Shown here piece by piece: positions 32,894-43,959 of a DNA stretch of 64,000 nucleotides. Positions within the stretch are counted from its first letter, which is position 1, and each line of letters opens with the position of its first letter. Made by a program: the position numbers and the translations under genes. The notes under the pieces were generated by a model that ran no database searches, was not told where the DNA came from, and saw only the letters and a list, made by a program, of their open reading frames with translations. Origin of the DNA: Congeria kusceri (Eukaryota; Mollusca; Bivalvia; Myida; Dreissenidae); NCBI GenBank assembly GCA_027627225.1, contig JAPFQT010000413.1:12501-76500 (forward strand). Reading direction: 5' to 3'.

Positions 32894-35800
32894 CAGCTGT
32901 CGGAGAATAGACTTAGGATCCTGGTCTGGAACTGCAACGGCCTAACTTACGATAAACTTACTGACCAAGAATTTGTTAATTTGGTAAAAAATAGTGATAT
33001 TGCTATTCTTTCTGAATCATGGACTAATAATCATTCCGAAATAGATATAGATGGTTATTTATGCCATAATTTATATCGCAAATTTAGACACAGAAAGGCT
33101 AAAAGAAATAGTGGAGGCATTGGTGTTTATATAAATGAAAAATTGTCTGATGGTATTTCGATCGTAAAAAATAATTTTGATACTATTGTATGGCTTAAAA
33201 TCGACAAAATATTGTTCTCTTTAAATTCCGATATTTACTTATGTGGGCTTTATTTATGGTCAGACGATTCACCTATTGCTAATATTGTTGATAGCGACCT
33301 ATTTGATGTTTTATGTAACGATGTGTTTTATTATGAACAGTATGGTAAAGTACTTATGGCAGGTGATTGGAATGCTAGAACGGGTAATCGTTATGATTAT
33401 ATTCCATTCGATGTTATCAATAGTGCCATTGATTTTGATTTTTATACACCAGATATTTCCAGTGGTCGGGCCTCAGTAGACGAGGTTTGTAATTCACGGG
33501 GAAATCGAATGCTCGATTTTTGCAAAGCGGCCTCATTACGCATCGCTAACGGTCGAATCGGCGATACCGGCTCGTTTACATATTTTAGTAAACAAACATG
33601 TAGTACAATAGACTACTTGGTTTTGAGCGACAAAGATTTCTCATTTATAAATAAATTTAAAGTTTTGCCATTTAACACGTTCAGTGACCATGCGCCGTTA
33701 TATTTTGAACTTGATGTAAACTCGCTACATGTAGATAATTCTTTGAATGTTACACCGGTAATGGATTACACATGTTATAAATGGTGTGACGAACATAAAC
33801 CTAATTTTAGACGGGTTATAATCTCTAAATTACCTGAGTTTAACGGAATCTTGAATACCTGTGACATCTTAGACGGCAATAGTATTGATAATTTGGTAGA
33901 TAGTTTTGCATCGCTAATTGAAAACGCGGCCAATCCATATTTCTGTCAAAAGCGAAATGTACGATTGTCGTGCTCAATAAACAATAACAAAGACTGGTTC
34001 GATTCTGAATGCGCGAACGCAAAACATTATTATTTGGTTGCTTTGAACACTTTCAATAAAAATAAAACCCGAACTAATAGAATAGCATTGAGCGAAATTA
34101 AACGGAGTTATAAGGTACTTGTACGGAAAAAGAAAAGGCATTATAAAATAAATAAGTCGCGTGAGTTGTGCGATCTTCGAAAATACAAACCCAAACAGTT
34201 TTGGAATCACTTTCGATCGAGAGGCAATAATGGATCTAGCAGCATATTACCAAACGAATTCCGAGAATATTTTTCAAATTTATTTAATGATGTAAAGGCT
34301 ACACGTTTAGACAATGTCGAAAGTTTTAACGATGCCAATGATCTCAACATAAATAACCCAACTTTTCTATCCTTAAATGTTCCTATTACGACGGACGAAG
34401 TTTTGAGGGCAATTAAACGTTTAAAACGTAACAAATCTCCATGTCCAGTTGATAATTTATTGAATGAATTTATTATCGAGACGTCGGATATATTGATAGG
34501 TCATATTACGGATTGCTTTAACAAGATATTTGATTCTGGTCATTTTCCGAAAGCTTGGTCTTATGGTTATATCGTGCCATTACATAAGAAAGGGGACAAA
34601 AATAACCCTAACAATTATAGGGGGATAACTCTCCTTAGCAACTTTGGTAAACTATTTACCAGCGTACTTACAAAGCGAGCCGAAAAATGGGCCGAAGAAA
34701 ATAAAATACATATTGATGCACAGTTTGGTTTTCGGCCCGGAGTAAGCACTGTCGACGCCATTTTTACATTACATTCTTTAGTTGAATATATACTATCAAA
34801 AAATTCACGCCTGTATTGCGCATTTATAGATCTAAAGAAAGCATTTGATTCTGTTTACCGTAATGCTTTATGGTTTAAACTTTTCAATATGGGTTTAGAT
34901 GGTAAACTTCTGTCAATTTTCAAACACATGTATTCCACAGTTAAATCTTGCATAAAACATTGTAATACGTTTTCGGATTTCTTTGATATATCCGTCGGTT
35001 TAAGACAAGGGCAAAACAATTCACCGATCCTGTTCGCATTATTTTTAAAAAACATTGAATCGAATATTAAACATGATATGGAAGGCGATTTCGGTATTAA
35101 CTTGTTTGATTTGTCATTAGTCATTTTACTCTTTGCCGATGACATGGTTTTGATCGGAAATTCAGTCGAGGAGTTACAAACAAGTCTGAAAAATTTATTT
35201 ACTTATTGTGAAAAATGGGGTTTAGAAGTAAATACCGAGAAAACAAAAACTATGGTCTTTAGAAAACGTGGCCAAATAAAAAATACCGAAAAATGGTCTT
35301 ACAATAATATAGAATTACAAAATGTTGATAATTTCAATTATCTCGGAGTAGTATTTAATTACACAGGAGGTTTTCAGCAAAATAGTCAGCAGGTTATCGG
35401 AAAGGCAGTAAAGGCACAAAACGTTTTGTTATTAAATGTAAATAAATATGACGTCACTCCTCGTATTGCTTTGCAGTTATTTGACGCGTTTGTAACTGCG
35501 ACATTAAATTACTCTTGTGCGGTTTGGGGTTTTGGTAAATCGAATGATATCGAACGGGTACACTTGAAATATTGCAAATCAGTATTAGGTGTTAAACAAA
35601 GCACTTGTACTGCAGCTGTTTATTCAGAACTAGGACGGTATCCTATATATATTCAACAATATGTCCAAATAATAAAATTCTGGTTACATATTTTGTATTC
35701 AGAAAATGTTGTTATTAAAACAGCATATTATACATCACTAGATTTATACGAGAAAGGATACAAGTCATGGGCCTCGAGGGTGCTCACTCTTTTAAATGAG

Positions 35801-36331
35801 TATGGTTTTAGCGACGTTTGGGCAAATCCTTTTAAATATAGCCTAAACGAATTTGTGCAAATATTTAAACGTAGAATGATTGATTGTTTTTTACAGAAAC
35901 TTAGAACCGACATCGATTCTAGTGCTTTATTAAACCATCTATACATACATTTAACAAATTCGTTTGAACCAGCACTTTATCTTGATAAACTGTTTAGTAA
36001 GACTTACCGCCGCGCTTTGTCTCGCCTTCGATTATCATCGCATGGTTTAAGGATAGAAACGGGTCGATATGGTTCGGATAGACTTCCGAGAGAGGAGAGG
36101 ACATGCTTACTGTGCAACAGTCACGATATTGAGGATGAATTCCATTTTATCATTATTTGTAATTGTTATACAGAATTACGCCACCGCTTTTTGAAAAGGT
36201 ATTATTATAATAGACCGAGTATGTTCAAATTCATTCAGCTTATTAAAACCACAAATAAATCTGAACTAATAGGTTTATCTAAATATATCTATTTCGCAAA
36301 TAAACATAGGATCGACTTAATTAATATGTAA
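32894..36331 (+). CDS. LINE ORF2: APE endonuclease and reverse transcriptase
   Basis: The frame is open from the codon after the ORF1 TAA to the TAA at 36329-36331, about 1145 codons. The endonuclease starts at ILVWNCNGL (about 32920), before any initiation codon; the triplet at 32981 sometimes taken as a start is TTG. Endonuclease motifs are ILSESWTNN, LMAGDWNARTG (Trp where most relatives have Phe), IDYLVLS and FSDHAPLYF. RT motifs are NNYRGITLLSNFGKLF, AQFGFRPG, CAFIDLKKAFDSVYRNALW, GLRQGQNNSPILFALF and LLFADDMVLIGNS. The tail has SELGRYPIYI, LRLSSHGLRIETGRY and CLLCNSHDIEDEFHFIIIC. No frameshift or stop interrupts it, so the enzyme may be functional. The first in-frame ATG lies inside the endonuclease, just before AGDWN (about 33355). 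Confidence 0.9.
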   Translation, partial: QLSENRLRILVWNCNGLTYDKLTDQEFVNLVKNSDIAILSESWTNNHSEIDIDGYLCHNLYRKFRHRKAKRNSGGIGVYINEKLSDGISIVKNNFDTIVWLKIDKILFSLNSDIYLCGLYLWSDDSPIANIVDSDLFDVLCNDVFYYEQYGKVLMAGDWNARTGNRYDYIPFDVINSAIDFDFYTPDISSGRASVDEVCNSRGNRMLDFCKAASLRIANGRIGDTGSFTYFSKQTCSTIDYLVLSDKDFSFINKFKVLPFNTFSDHAPLYFELDVNSLHVDNSLNVTPVMDYTCYKWCDEHKPNFRRVIISKLPEFNGILNTCDILDGNSIDNLVDSFASLIENAANPYFCQKRNVRLSCSINNNKDWFDSECANAKHYYLVALNTFNKNKTRTNRIALSEIKRSYKVLVRKKKRHYKINKSRELCDLRKYKPKQFWNHFRSRGNNGSSSILPNEFREYFSNLFNDVKATRLDNVESFNDANDLNINNPTFLSLNVPITTDEVLRAIKRLKRNKSPCPVDNLLNEFIIETSDILIGHITDCFNKIFDSGHFPKAWSYGYIVPLHKKGDKNNPNNYRGITLLSNFGKLFTSVLTKRAEKWAEENKIHIDAQFGFRPGVSTVDAIFTLHSLVEYILSKNSRLYCAFIDLKKAFDSVYRNALWFKLFNMGLDGKLLSIFKHMYSTVKSCIKHCNTFSDFFDISVGLRQGQNNSPILFALFLKNIESNIKHDMEGDFGINLFDLSLVILLFADDMVLIGNSVEELQTSLKNLFTYCEKWGLEVNTEKTKTMVFRKRGQIKNTEKWSYNNIELQNVDNFNYLGVVFNYTGGFQQNSQQVIGKAVKAQNVLLLNVNKYDVTPRIALQLFDAFVTATLNYSCAVWGFGKSNDIERVHLKYCKSVLGVKQSTCTAAVYSELGRYPIYIQQYVQIIKFWLHILYSENVVIKTAYYTSLDLYEKGYKSWASRVLTLLNEYGFSDVWANPFKYSLNEFVQIFKRRMIDCFLQKLRTDIDSSALLNHLYIHLTNSFEPALYLDKLFSKTYRRALSRLRLSSHGLRIETGRYGSDRLPREERTCLLCNSHDIEDEFHFIIICNCYTELRHRFLKRYYYNRPSMFKFIQLIKTTNKSELIGLSKYIYFANKHRIDLINM

Positions 36332-36660
36332 CATCACTTTCTGCTGGATGTTAATGTTAAGCGCCAAGTTACAAATGTGTTTTTCTTCGTTTTAAATATA
36401 ATTGCTGTTATTGAATGCCACGAATATTGTCAAATCAATGACATGTATTGTATGCTAAGTTTGTCGTTGTTGTTTGTATCTTTTAAAGGAATGCTTAAAT
36501 GTCTATTTATCAGTAGTAAATATTAAACACACATCGAATATTTAAGAACATTCTCCAAAAGTAAACTAAATTTTATCAATCACTTTCCCTTGACATGCTA
36601 TTTCATTGAAATATGTACTATGTTTATATGGCTATGTACTGATTGTATTCGCCAATAAAA

Positions 36661-36661
<1 letters not shown>

Positions 36662-36693
<32 letters not shown>
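36662..36693 (+). repeat. (TGTC)8 LINE 3' tail
   Basis: Eight perfect TGTC units directly after CCAATAAAAT. Position right after the polyadenylation-like signal of the plus-strand LINE identifies it as that element's 3' terminus rather than an independent microsatellite. Confidence 0.85.
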
Positions 36694-36696
<3 letters not shown>

Positions 36697-36697
36697 G

Positions 36698-37110
36698 TAA
36701 ACTAGTGGCATGCCATGTGAGCATGACTAACGTCAATTCATTTTGACGTTTTTCGGCGAAGGTGTCTAAGATCACTTTTGACCTAGATTTCTTGCAAAAT
36801 TATGCTGCAGGAAAATTGAAAGCCAATATAATTGAGCAAATTTTCTATTTTAGGGAATGAAAACTTACAACAATGGTTTAATGTATACCAATAACTGTTG
36901 CATACTTTTGAAGATTACACTTGACATAATTGTTTACATAAGCGGTTAAAATTAAGTTATAAACATACACTCTAGAACTGAACATAATTATGAACAATTT
37001 TACTCATTTTATGTCATAATCATAATGTTATATTCATTCACATAATGAAATAACTATTTTGTTTAGCCTACATAATCGGCGCGCTCTATAAATAGCAATT
37101 ACAATGCTAC
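36698..37110. other. Non-coding gap
   Basis: AT-rich sequence between the LINE tail and the nested inverted-repeat element; nothing recognisable. Confidence 0.4.
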
Positions 37111-37717
37111 AATTCATGGGCACGACAGTCGGTCACAACGTACAATGTTGCATGTTTAGCTTGCGTCATGCAACTATCAATATTTTCCCCCAGGGGTGGG
37201 TGTGTGTGTGTGGGGGGGGGGGGGGAATCGGCCGGCAATCGCAGGGGATTTGACTAAATGTATTTTGGGGGATCTAATTCCCCACTCTAGAGCAAAGCAT
37301 TTTTGTCTAAATCCCCTCAATGGAGGATGCCTAATTGGTGGATCAAATTTTACGGGGTCCAATATTACCGGGATCTAAAATCCGAACAGTCTATCTCAAG
37401 GGACCCGGAATCATTCGGCGAGTCAAATTCCCGCCAGTCGGAAATTGCTTTCAGTCTAAAGTTCCGAATATGCCCGCCCCCCCCCCCCCCCACCACACAC
37501 CCCTGGGGGTAAATATTGATAGGTGCATCACGTCTGCCTGTCAATAGTATTAAGATTTCTTGTGACAAGCACAAAATATAAAGTGGTACATTTCTGGTAT
37601 TTTTCTGATACATAAGCAAAAAATATTAGCAAAATTTACGGAGCATACATTTCCTATTATTGTATCATTGTGTAAAATATTATTGTACGTTGTGACCGAC
37701 TGGCGTGCCCGTGAATT
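37111..37717. mobile_element. Nested inverted-repeat element with G14 and C15 runs
   Basis: Outer arms 37111-37146 and 37682-37717 are inverted copies (AATTCATGGGCACGACAGTC and its counterpart), with only a few mismatches over 36 bases. A second inverted pair lies inside: 37174-37224 (CTATCAATATTTTCCCCCAG then GT-rich and G14 at 37212-37225) and 37477-37522 (C15 at 37477-37491, then CCCTGGGGGTAAATATTGATAG). The core between them (37226-37476) contains repeated GGGAT(T/C) and CAAATT-type words. No transposase frame is seen. It looks like a roughly 600-bp MITE able to extrude a cruciform; superfamily and target duplication are unresolved. Confidence 0.6.
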
Positions 37718-38285
37718 AAGTCTAGCGAGTACAACATACTCCAGCAGGAGAGTGAATCATTCTGAAAATAGCGCGCGGTAAAGCTTTGTTAATACACACG
37801 ATTAGCGTCCGGAAAATAAAACCCGAGAATTTCAATAAATGGGGAATTTATATTTATAAACTTACTGTGCATGTTAATTTATATTTGAATTGTGGGTGCG
37901 TTTTATTAAGAACTATTTATAATTGCACTTCTTCAGTAGATGTTATTCAAGTTATAAAAATGTTCAACATCTTTATATAAGTAACATGTGTTGAAAAAAG
38001 TCTCGTTAATACGTCGAAATGTTATTCATGTTAGTAATACTTTAACTTCATTTGCGTAGCATGAATACACTTTGTGCAATACTAGTGATACATATAGCAT
38101 AATATTTAACATAACTATGTACACTTGTCTGATATATAAAATAATTTTCATTCTTTCCCGCTATTATTTGCTGACAATGTTAATTTGTTAAATTTGCCTG
38201 ACAAATTCATGTATCAATTATGTTTACGTGAACTACTAGTATTTAGGATATTCATGTATAACTGGTAAAATCTTGGGGTGATATA

Positions 38286-38488
38286 TGATCGGTTTATTTA
38301 CGGTACAGATATTAATAATGATAAGTTTATCTTAAATTATTTTTGGGGTAATATACGTTTCCTTACGGTGTCCGAAATATCTAGTGTCCGAGAAGTCTCC
38401 TTAGTAGAGACCGAAAAATCTGGGGTCGAGAAGTCTCCTTAGTAGGGACTGACAAATCTGGGTTCCGAAAAGTCACGTAACCGATCAT
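38286..38488. repeat. Degenerate ~39-bp tandem repeat between short inverted ends
   Basis: Two and a half units of roughly 39 bases (CCGAAAAATCTGGGGTCGAG then AAGTCTCCTTAGTAGGGA) fill 38371-38478. They are framed by ATGATCGGTT (38286) and its inverse AACCGATCAT (ending 38488). It could be a very small inverted-repeat element with an internal repeat, but the arms are only about ten bases, so the element call is weak. Confidence 0.4.
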
Positions 38489-38586
38489 CTTGGTCCTCTT
38501 GTATTATATTTAGGGCAAAAATAACATCTCAACGCCAATTATCTTTTGTAAAGAAATTTCTTGTTCAATATTGGTGCATTTTTGAG

Positions 38587-38647
38587 TAACGTCATTTATG
38601 GTTGAATTCCTACGCATCAGAACTCAAAATAGTTGTTTATTGGCCGA
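38587..38647. mobile_element. Half copy of the 4.3-kb MITE family
   Basis: The sequence TTGAATTCCTACGCATCAG through TTGTTTATTGGCCGA matches the right half of the hairpin MITE at 4266-4381, including the flanking TAACG and GGTT words. The left arm is missing or too decayed to see. Confidence 0.5.
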
Positions 38648-39346
38648 TCTTCAGCTATAAATCGAAAATTATTTCTTAATGATCGAATATAAAATGCATT
38701 TGAGACACAGATGTCTTCTTTTTGATTGCTTAGAAATACTCAAAGAAAGCAAGTTCTTAGAATTCCTATCAAACGACTACCAAGTTCCTAAAATAGTTGA
38801 GCTCGTTGCAAATCTAGATTTAGAAAAATATCTTCCGTAATTGCAAGAGGGTGGTTATGATGGTTTTATTTAAGTAGGACGAAAGAAAAGTAAGGACATA
38901 CACACAAATACTTTAATTAAGTATCAGTGTCATGATTTTTTTTTCGTTTTCTTCTCGTGTCTTTCCACCGCCACTGCGCATACTAAACGCCGTTGTTATC
39001 TGTAAACTGAGACGTCGGAGAATTCTTCCCTGAATAACCACTGTCTTGTATACAAATAGTATCTTCGCCAGGTTTATGTCCATGCTTCTCCATCGATTTT
39101 AAGGTCACAGTTCTCTACCTTGCCTGGCTGTCACAATCGTTAACTTTCAAGGTAACAGTTTTAAGGTAAATGTCATTTGAAGACGGGCTTATTTCAAAGT
39201 CTTTTTTCTCGCGTTATTTATATCCTCGGCCAGCATTTGTGATTTCCCGATAGTGTGCTTCGGGTATCGGTAGAAAATACTACCTGTGACGTATGTTATT
39301 TAAAGCAGGTTTTTAATAGAGCATTACTTACTACCTATTAAATATT

Positions 39347-39420
39347 GGAGAGCGAATAGCTTAGTGGTATATTGCGCGTCACGCCAGCCTAGATGTTGCT
39401 GGTTCGAGTCCCGTCATTAA
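39347..39420 (+). repeat. tRNA-like sequence (decayed tRNA or SINE head)
   Basis: TAGCTTAGTGGTA resembles an A box and GGTTCGAGTCCC a B box at suitable spacing, followed by an A-rich run. The acceptor stem does not pair and the T stem has mismatches, so it is not a functional tRNA. An A-rich 3' end suggests a SINE head or retroposed tRNA. Confidence 0.5.
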
Positions 39421-39769
39421 AAAAAATATTTTGAGCAAAAAAGTGATATTTTATATGTTATATTGCATTTTGTTTTAAATAAACATTAGATTTTATATTA
39501 AGTTTATTTACGGATATTTGTTTTGTTGTTTTCCTTTCTCTTTTTTCTATCTTCGACTTTTATTTATTTTTTAATGTTAGTTAAAATAAATAATTCACAT
39601 GTTTAACAAATCAACAACACGTAAGCGCTTTTTCGTCTTAGTCTGCCGTGGCCGTCCCTGTGTTTTTTTTTTATCATTATATTCGTGGAAATCATGATTT
39701 TCTATAAGCAATCGTGTTAAAACAATGTACAAGGTTAAAAAACTTGCGTTAACTAAAGAAATAAAAATT

Positions 39770-39852
39770 AATCCGCCTGGGATTTGAACTCAGACCGCTC
39801 GGTTAACAACCGATATATTTCGTCTATATGCCACTAGGCCATTCCGACCGAT
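39770..39852 (-). repeat. tRNA-Asn(GTT)-like pseudogene
   Basis: On the minus strand TGGCCTAGTGG (A box) and GAGTTCAAATCCC (B box) flank a good anticodon arm, TCGG-TTGTTAA-CCGA, whose loop would give anticodon GTT (Asn). The T stem pairs four of five positions, but the acceptor stem pairs poorly. It is better read as a tRNA-derived pseudogene or SINE head than an active gene. Confidence 0.45.
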
Positions 39853-40224
39853 GTTAAGTGCAGAATTGCTTATGTTATTTATCATGTATTGTGCATATCA
39901 TAAAATGCTAATCATTACCCGTATATACGACGGAAATCTACGACAAAATTAAAATTCTAAAAATAACACATTCAACCACCATGAAATTATTCACGTTTTG
40001 ACAGTTCAGAAAAAACGGACGATACACATTTATCTTCAATAGAAAGTCGTTTTTTTTTATCGCTGAAGGTATTACAACATAGCTTCTTACATTCATTGAC
40101 AATAATTAATAATCCACATCGTTTTATTTATCTGGTGTATTTATTATTTGCGATAATAATAAAAAAAGAAATAATTTAAATTAGGACACAATAATTTTTC
40201 TGTAATGAAAAATCATCTCACCTA

Positions 40225-40310
40225 AAATAAGTAAAAACATGGAACGAATACCCAACCACTTTGAAATGCCAGCGCTTTAGACACTGGACTTTTAAGTCTG
40301 ATACAATGTG
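40225..40310 (-). repeat. Weak tRNA-like sequence
   Basis: On the minus strand, GTGTCTAAAGCGCTGGCATTTC followed by GGGTATTCGTTCC recalls a decayed tRNA body with a Ser/Leu-like long arm. Boxes are degenerate and no cloverleaf could be built. It is reported mainly because two other tRNA-like pieces lie within 1 kb. Confidence 0.25.
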
Positions 40311-41599
40311 ATGACAATATTAGGAACTTCACAGTTTGCATTGTGGATTAAACTTACCAATGATGACGAATTGTATCTCTTGATCGGTTCATATACAAAC
40401 AGTGTACTCATTCATTGTGTAATGTATTCATATTGGGCAGATTAATATTTTCGAACTATACTAAGATATATGAAGGACACTTAGTGACGTTTTAACTACC
40501 GTGATGTGATTTCATAAATAGCAATTGATCTACATCAAAGACGAGTGTATGTTTACATTTTATGAATGACAATTTGACAGAGAATAGTGGCATTCCATGA
40601 ACACAAATTAATTTTTTATTATATCTAGGGTACTAAATAGGTTTTGTCATCATAGTTATTAAGATGTTGAAGATATGTCAGGAAATATTATATTTTTACT
40701 GTTTCATGTACACTAACAATTAGAACGGCATTTTGCAATCACATATTTTTTGCATTAATGCTGCTACATTTATATCATTATGTCCAACCGACGTTATGCA
40801 AAAAGTTATCATGTTGACTGAAGAGTGAAAAATATACTACGTCATTTTGAAGGGAGGGAACCTCATATACATATAATGAACACTTATGATAATAATAATA
40901 ATAATACATCTGCGCGACAATGGTTCAGAAATTTATAATAGTATGCAACATGTTTGCATCCAAGTTACGTACATGTATATAGAGTTTTATCACGTAGTAA
41001 GAAACGCCTAGTTTTGCCATTTTAATTTTAATTTTTCCGATGGCCTTAGTTATAATTGTGTGTTATGAATCCCTCTTATTCTAAAGTTCACCTAGTAGCG
41101 AGCTGAGTAAAAGGCCTATTAATTGCACAATTATAAAGCAGTTATTTTATTTGTTACATGAACTTAATTTTCAGAGCAATTGTTAAATTGCAACGTCTGC
41201 AGTTTTTTGTTGTCACTGCGATTTGTAATATATGCCGTTTCTTTTTTGGTCTGTGTCCTGAACGTGACACACAAACCACCTTTCTAGCAAGTGTATACAT
41301 GTACGAGTGTATGCATGAACACTTTTAAAAATTTTTCTTATGCCAACAGTATTTCTTTCATTTGATAAGGTTATTTGTAATCATACTTAAAACTTAAGTC
41401 CAAATAGCTGTGAAAGACACACTGTATAGTACGAGATGATCTCAATGAAATTTGATATGGTACGTTGTATTTTGAAAGTTTGCTTGGAAACATTGCAACA
41501 TCAAACGTAACAGCTTTTAACAGTTGTGATGAATACATTTTGTGCAAACGTTTTGATGAGAAATCGTTATTAGTTGTACTGCTTTCACATTAGACAAGA

Positions 41600-42985
41600 G
41601 GGTCACATGGGACGTGGCCAGTATTTACCCAAAGTTCATAATTTGACCTACCTTCTAAAGTACAATTATACCGTGTTACATGCAGAATATTTCAGTTTCA
41701 GTGGAGATGATTTTAAAAGTCCACTTGCATTATAAATCTATAGAAGTCATATGACCACCGGGACGTGGCTTCTTTTTACCCCCAGGGGCATAATTTAAAC
41801 ATTCTTTGTAAATGACCACTATACAATGTTTCATGCCAAATATGAAACCTCTGGGTTTTGCGGATTTAGAGGAGAAGAGTTTTAAAAGCCCACTTGCCAT
41901 ATGTCTATTGGAACCATATAACCCCAGGGCGTAGCAACTTTTTACCTCAGGGGCATAATGTGAACTATCTTTCTAAAGGACAAATATACAATGTTACATT
42001 CCAAATGCCAATTGTCTTGGCCTTGCACTTTCAGAGAAGATTTTTAAAGTCCACTTGCTATATAAGTCTATAGAAAACATGAGAGTGGCTTGTTTTCACC
42101 CCAGGGACATAATTTGAACAGTCTTTGTAGAGGACCACTATACAATTGTTCACGCAAAATATGAAATATCGAAGCCTTACCGTTTCATTTTACCTCCAGG
42201 GGCATAATTTGAACATTCTTTGTAGAGGACCACAGCACAATGATTCATGCCAAACATGAAGCCTGTGGGCTTAGCACATTTCAGAGGAGAATATTTTTAA
42301 AGCCCATTTTGCCACATAGGTCTTTTGAAACTATATGAACAACTTGTTACCCCAGGGGCACAATTTCAACAATCGTTGATACTATGCTATGTTACATACC
42401 AAATACGAAACTTCTAAGTCATTTTGCAATATAAGTCTTTAAAACAATGTGACAGACGGTGCGTGGCCATTTTTACCACAGGGGTAAAATTTGAGCAATT
42501 TTTGTACAAGACCACTATAAAATGTTACATACTTAATACGAAACCTCTGGGCCTTGCGGTTTCAGAAGTGATTATTTGTATAGGACCATTATACCATGTT
42601 ACATGCCAAATATTAAAACTCTGGGCCTTGCAGTTTCAGAGGAGTTGTTTTTAAGTGTCCAATGTCTATAGAAACCATTGACCTCTGGTGTGGCTTCTTT
42701 GTCCCCCACGAACATAACTTTTGCGATCTCTGAAGAGGACCATTAAACAATGTTACATGCCAAAAATGAAACCTCTGGGCCTTACGATTTTAGAGGAGAA
42801 GATTTTTACAGCCCAATTGCCATATTAGTCTATAGGAACCATATAACCCACTGGGCGTGGCCAATTTTACCTCAGCGGCACAATTTGAACAATCTTTGTA
42901 GAGGACCACTATACGATGTTACATACCAAATACGAAACGTCTGGGCTTTGCGGTCTCAGAGGAGACGAATTTGAAAACTATTTTG
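41600..42985. repeat. Degenerate ~150-bp tandem repeat, about 9 units
   Basis: The phrase CCCCAGGGGCATAATTTGAAC, or a variant, recurs at about 41630, 41780, 41945, 42100, 42190, 42352, 42478, 42708 and 42875. Each is followed by GAGGACCACTATACAATG, then GCCAAATATGAAACCTCTGG, GGTTTCAGAGGAGA and TTTAAAGCCCACTTGCCATA. Spacing varies from about 100 to 230 bases, so units are diverged and partly deleted. This wording is familiar to me from bivalve genomes. Copy C has no such array at the matching position. Short frames over it are meaningless. Confidence 0.85.
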
Positions 42986-43959
42986 CTGTTTAAGTTTGCC
43001 TGAAAAAGCTATGGCATTAGGAAATACATTTGAACATATGCCCTATACCTGATACGGAATATCAGAAGAAACTATGTTAGATCTTTATGTTTGCGAATGT
43101 CATAAAAACACTGACATTAAATTAAACGACATTGTGCACGATAAATGGCGTGGTGTTCCCGATTTAAAGCAAAAGCGGAAATGGAAGATCAATAGGAAAA
43201 AATATGTCTTTACCGAGAGTTTCTTAAACGATTCCATTCAAATTGGGTCTTTTGGTATTTTTAATAATTGAAACGAGTGTATATGATGGTTAATTAAAGC
43301 CAACATTATTTGCATTTATAAGCAGAGGCCCCGATAAGGTGCGTACACGCGTAAATTACGCACAAATAATTGGAAGATCCGCAGAGAAAATAAAAATTAA
43401 GGTATATTTACGCAACATTTTCTGAAGTTCGCGTACATAAGTGATTGGAAGACAGGAACAGAAAAAGGTTTCGCTTTGTTTATATTTTGATAAGTCTGGC
43501 TACCAGAATGTGCAGTTGATATGTTCAGTAGTTAGCAACAAGTCTTAAAATGATCAGAATACTTACTTGTAACATTTTTGTATTCATTTAAATGTATTCA
43601 AATGCCTTCACTATAAAGGATTATTATTATAATACTCTGGTCTTCTGCTCATATCATAATGTATTGTTGAATGTAAATTTACTAAACCGGCATAGAGTAT
43701 ATACATTTATCCCCACACATTCTGAAGCGAGTATACAATTACTTCCTAATTTTCAAAAGTAAGCGAACATTTACGCCCAGTACAACTATTTATCTGGAGC
43801 ACTGTTCACACGTCATTCGCAACTCCTTACTTTAATTGCAAGGAAAACATATGATGACTATTTGACAATGTTAAACTTAGCTGAGCATTAACTCAATTTT
43901 AAGGCAAAAAGACATCAAACTAAAGTTGGCCAGCCGAAGGCAAGCGAGCTTAAGCCATG

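Larger units (their letters stand above)
31750..36693 (+). mobile_element. Two-ORF LINE with (TGTC)n tail, near full length
   Basis: A plus-strand non-LTR retrotransposon with both ORFs open. The 3' untranslated region runs from 36334 to an AATAAA at 36654-36659, directly followed by eight TGTC units (36662-36693), the usual kind of microsatellite tail for this group. The 5' end is placed only approximately before ORF1 at 31880; no target duplication was found. Intact ORFs and a clean tail mark it as one of the most recent insertions in the window. Confidence 0.85.
37718..40559. other. Non-coding region between the LINE block and copy B
   Basis: Apart from the small elements and tRNA-like pieces listed separately, this stretch is AT-rich without credible coding frames. 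No long tandem array or RNA gene is visible. Confidence 0.4.

Noticed and set aside
39347..39420. Functional tRNA gene
   Set aside because: A- and B-box-like words are present, but the acceptor and T stems do not pair.
43074..43271. 65-codon frame in copy B (MLDLYVCECHKN...)
   Set aside because: The aligned DNA in copies A and C has indels and stops, so the frame is not conserved. The similarity is at the DNA level only.
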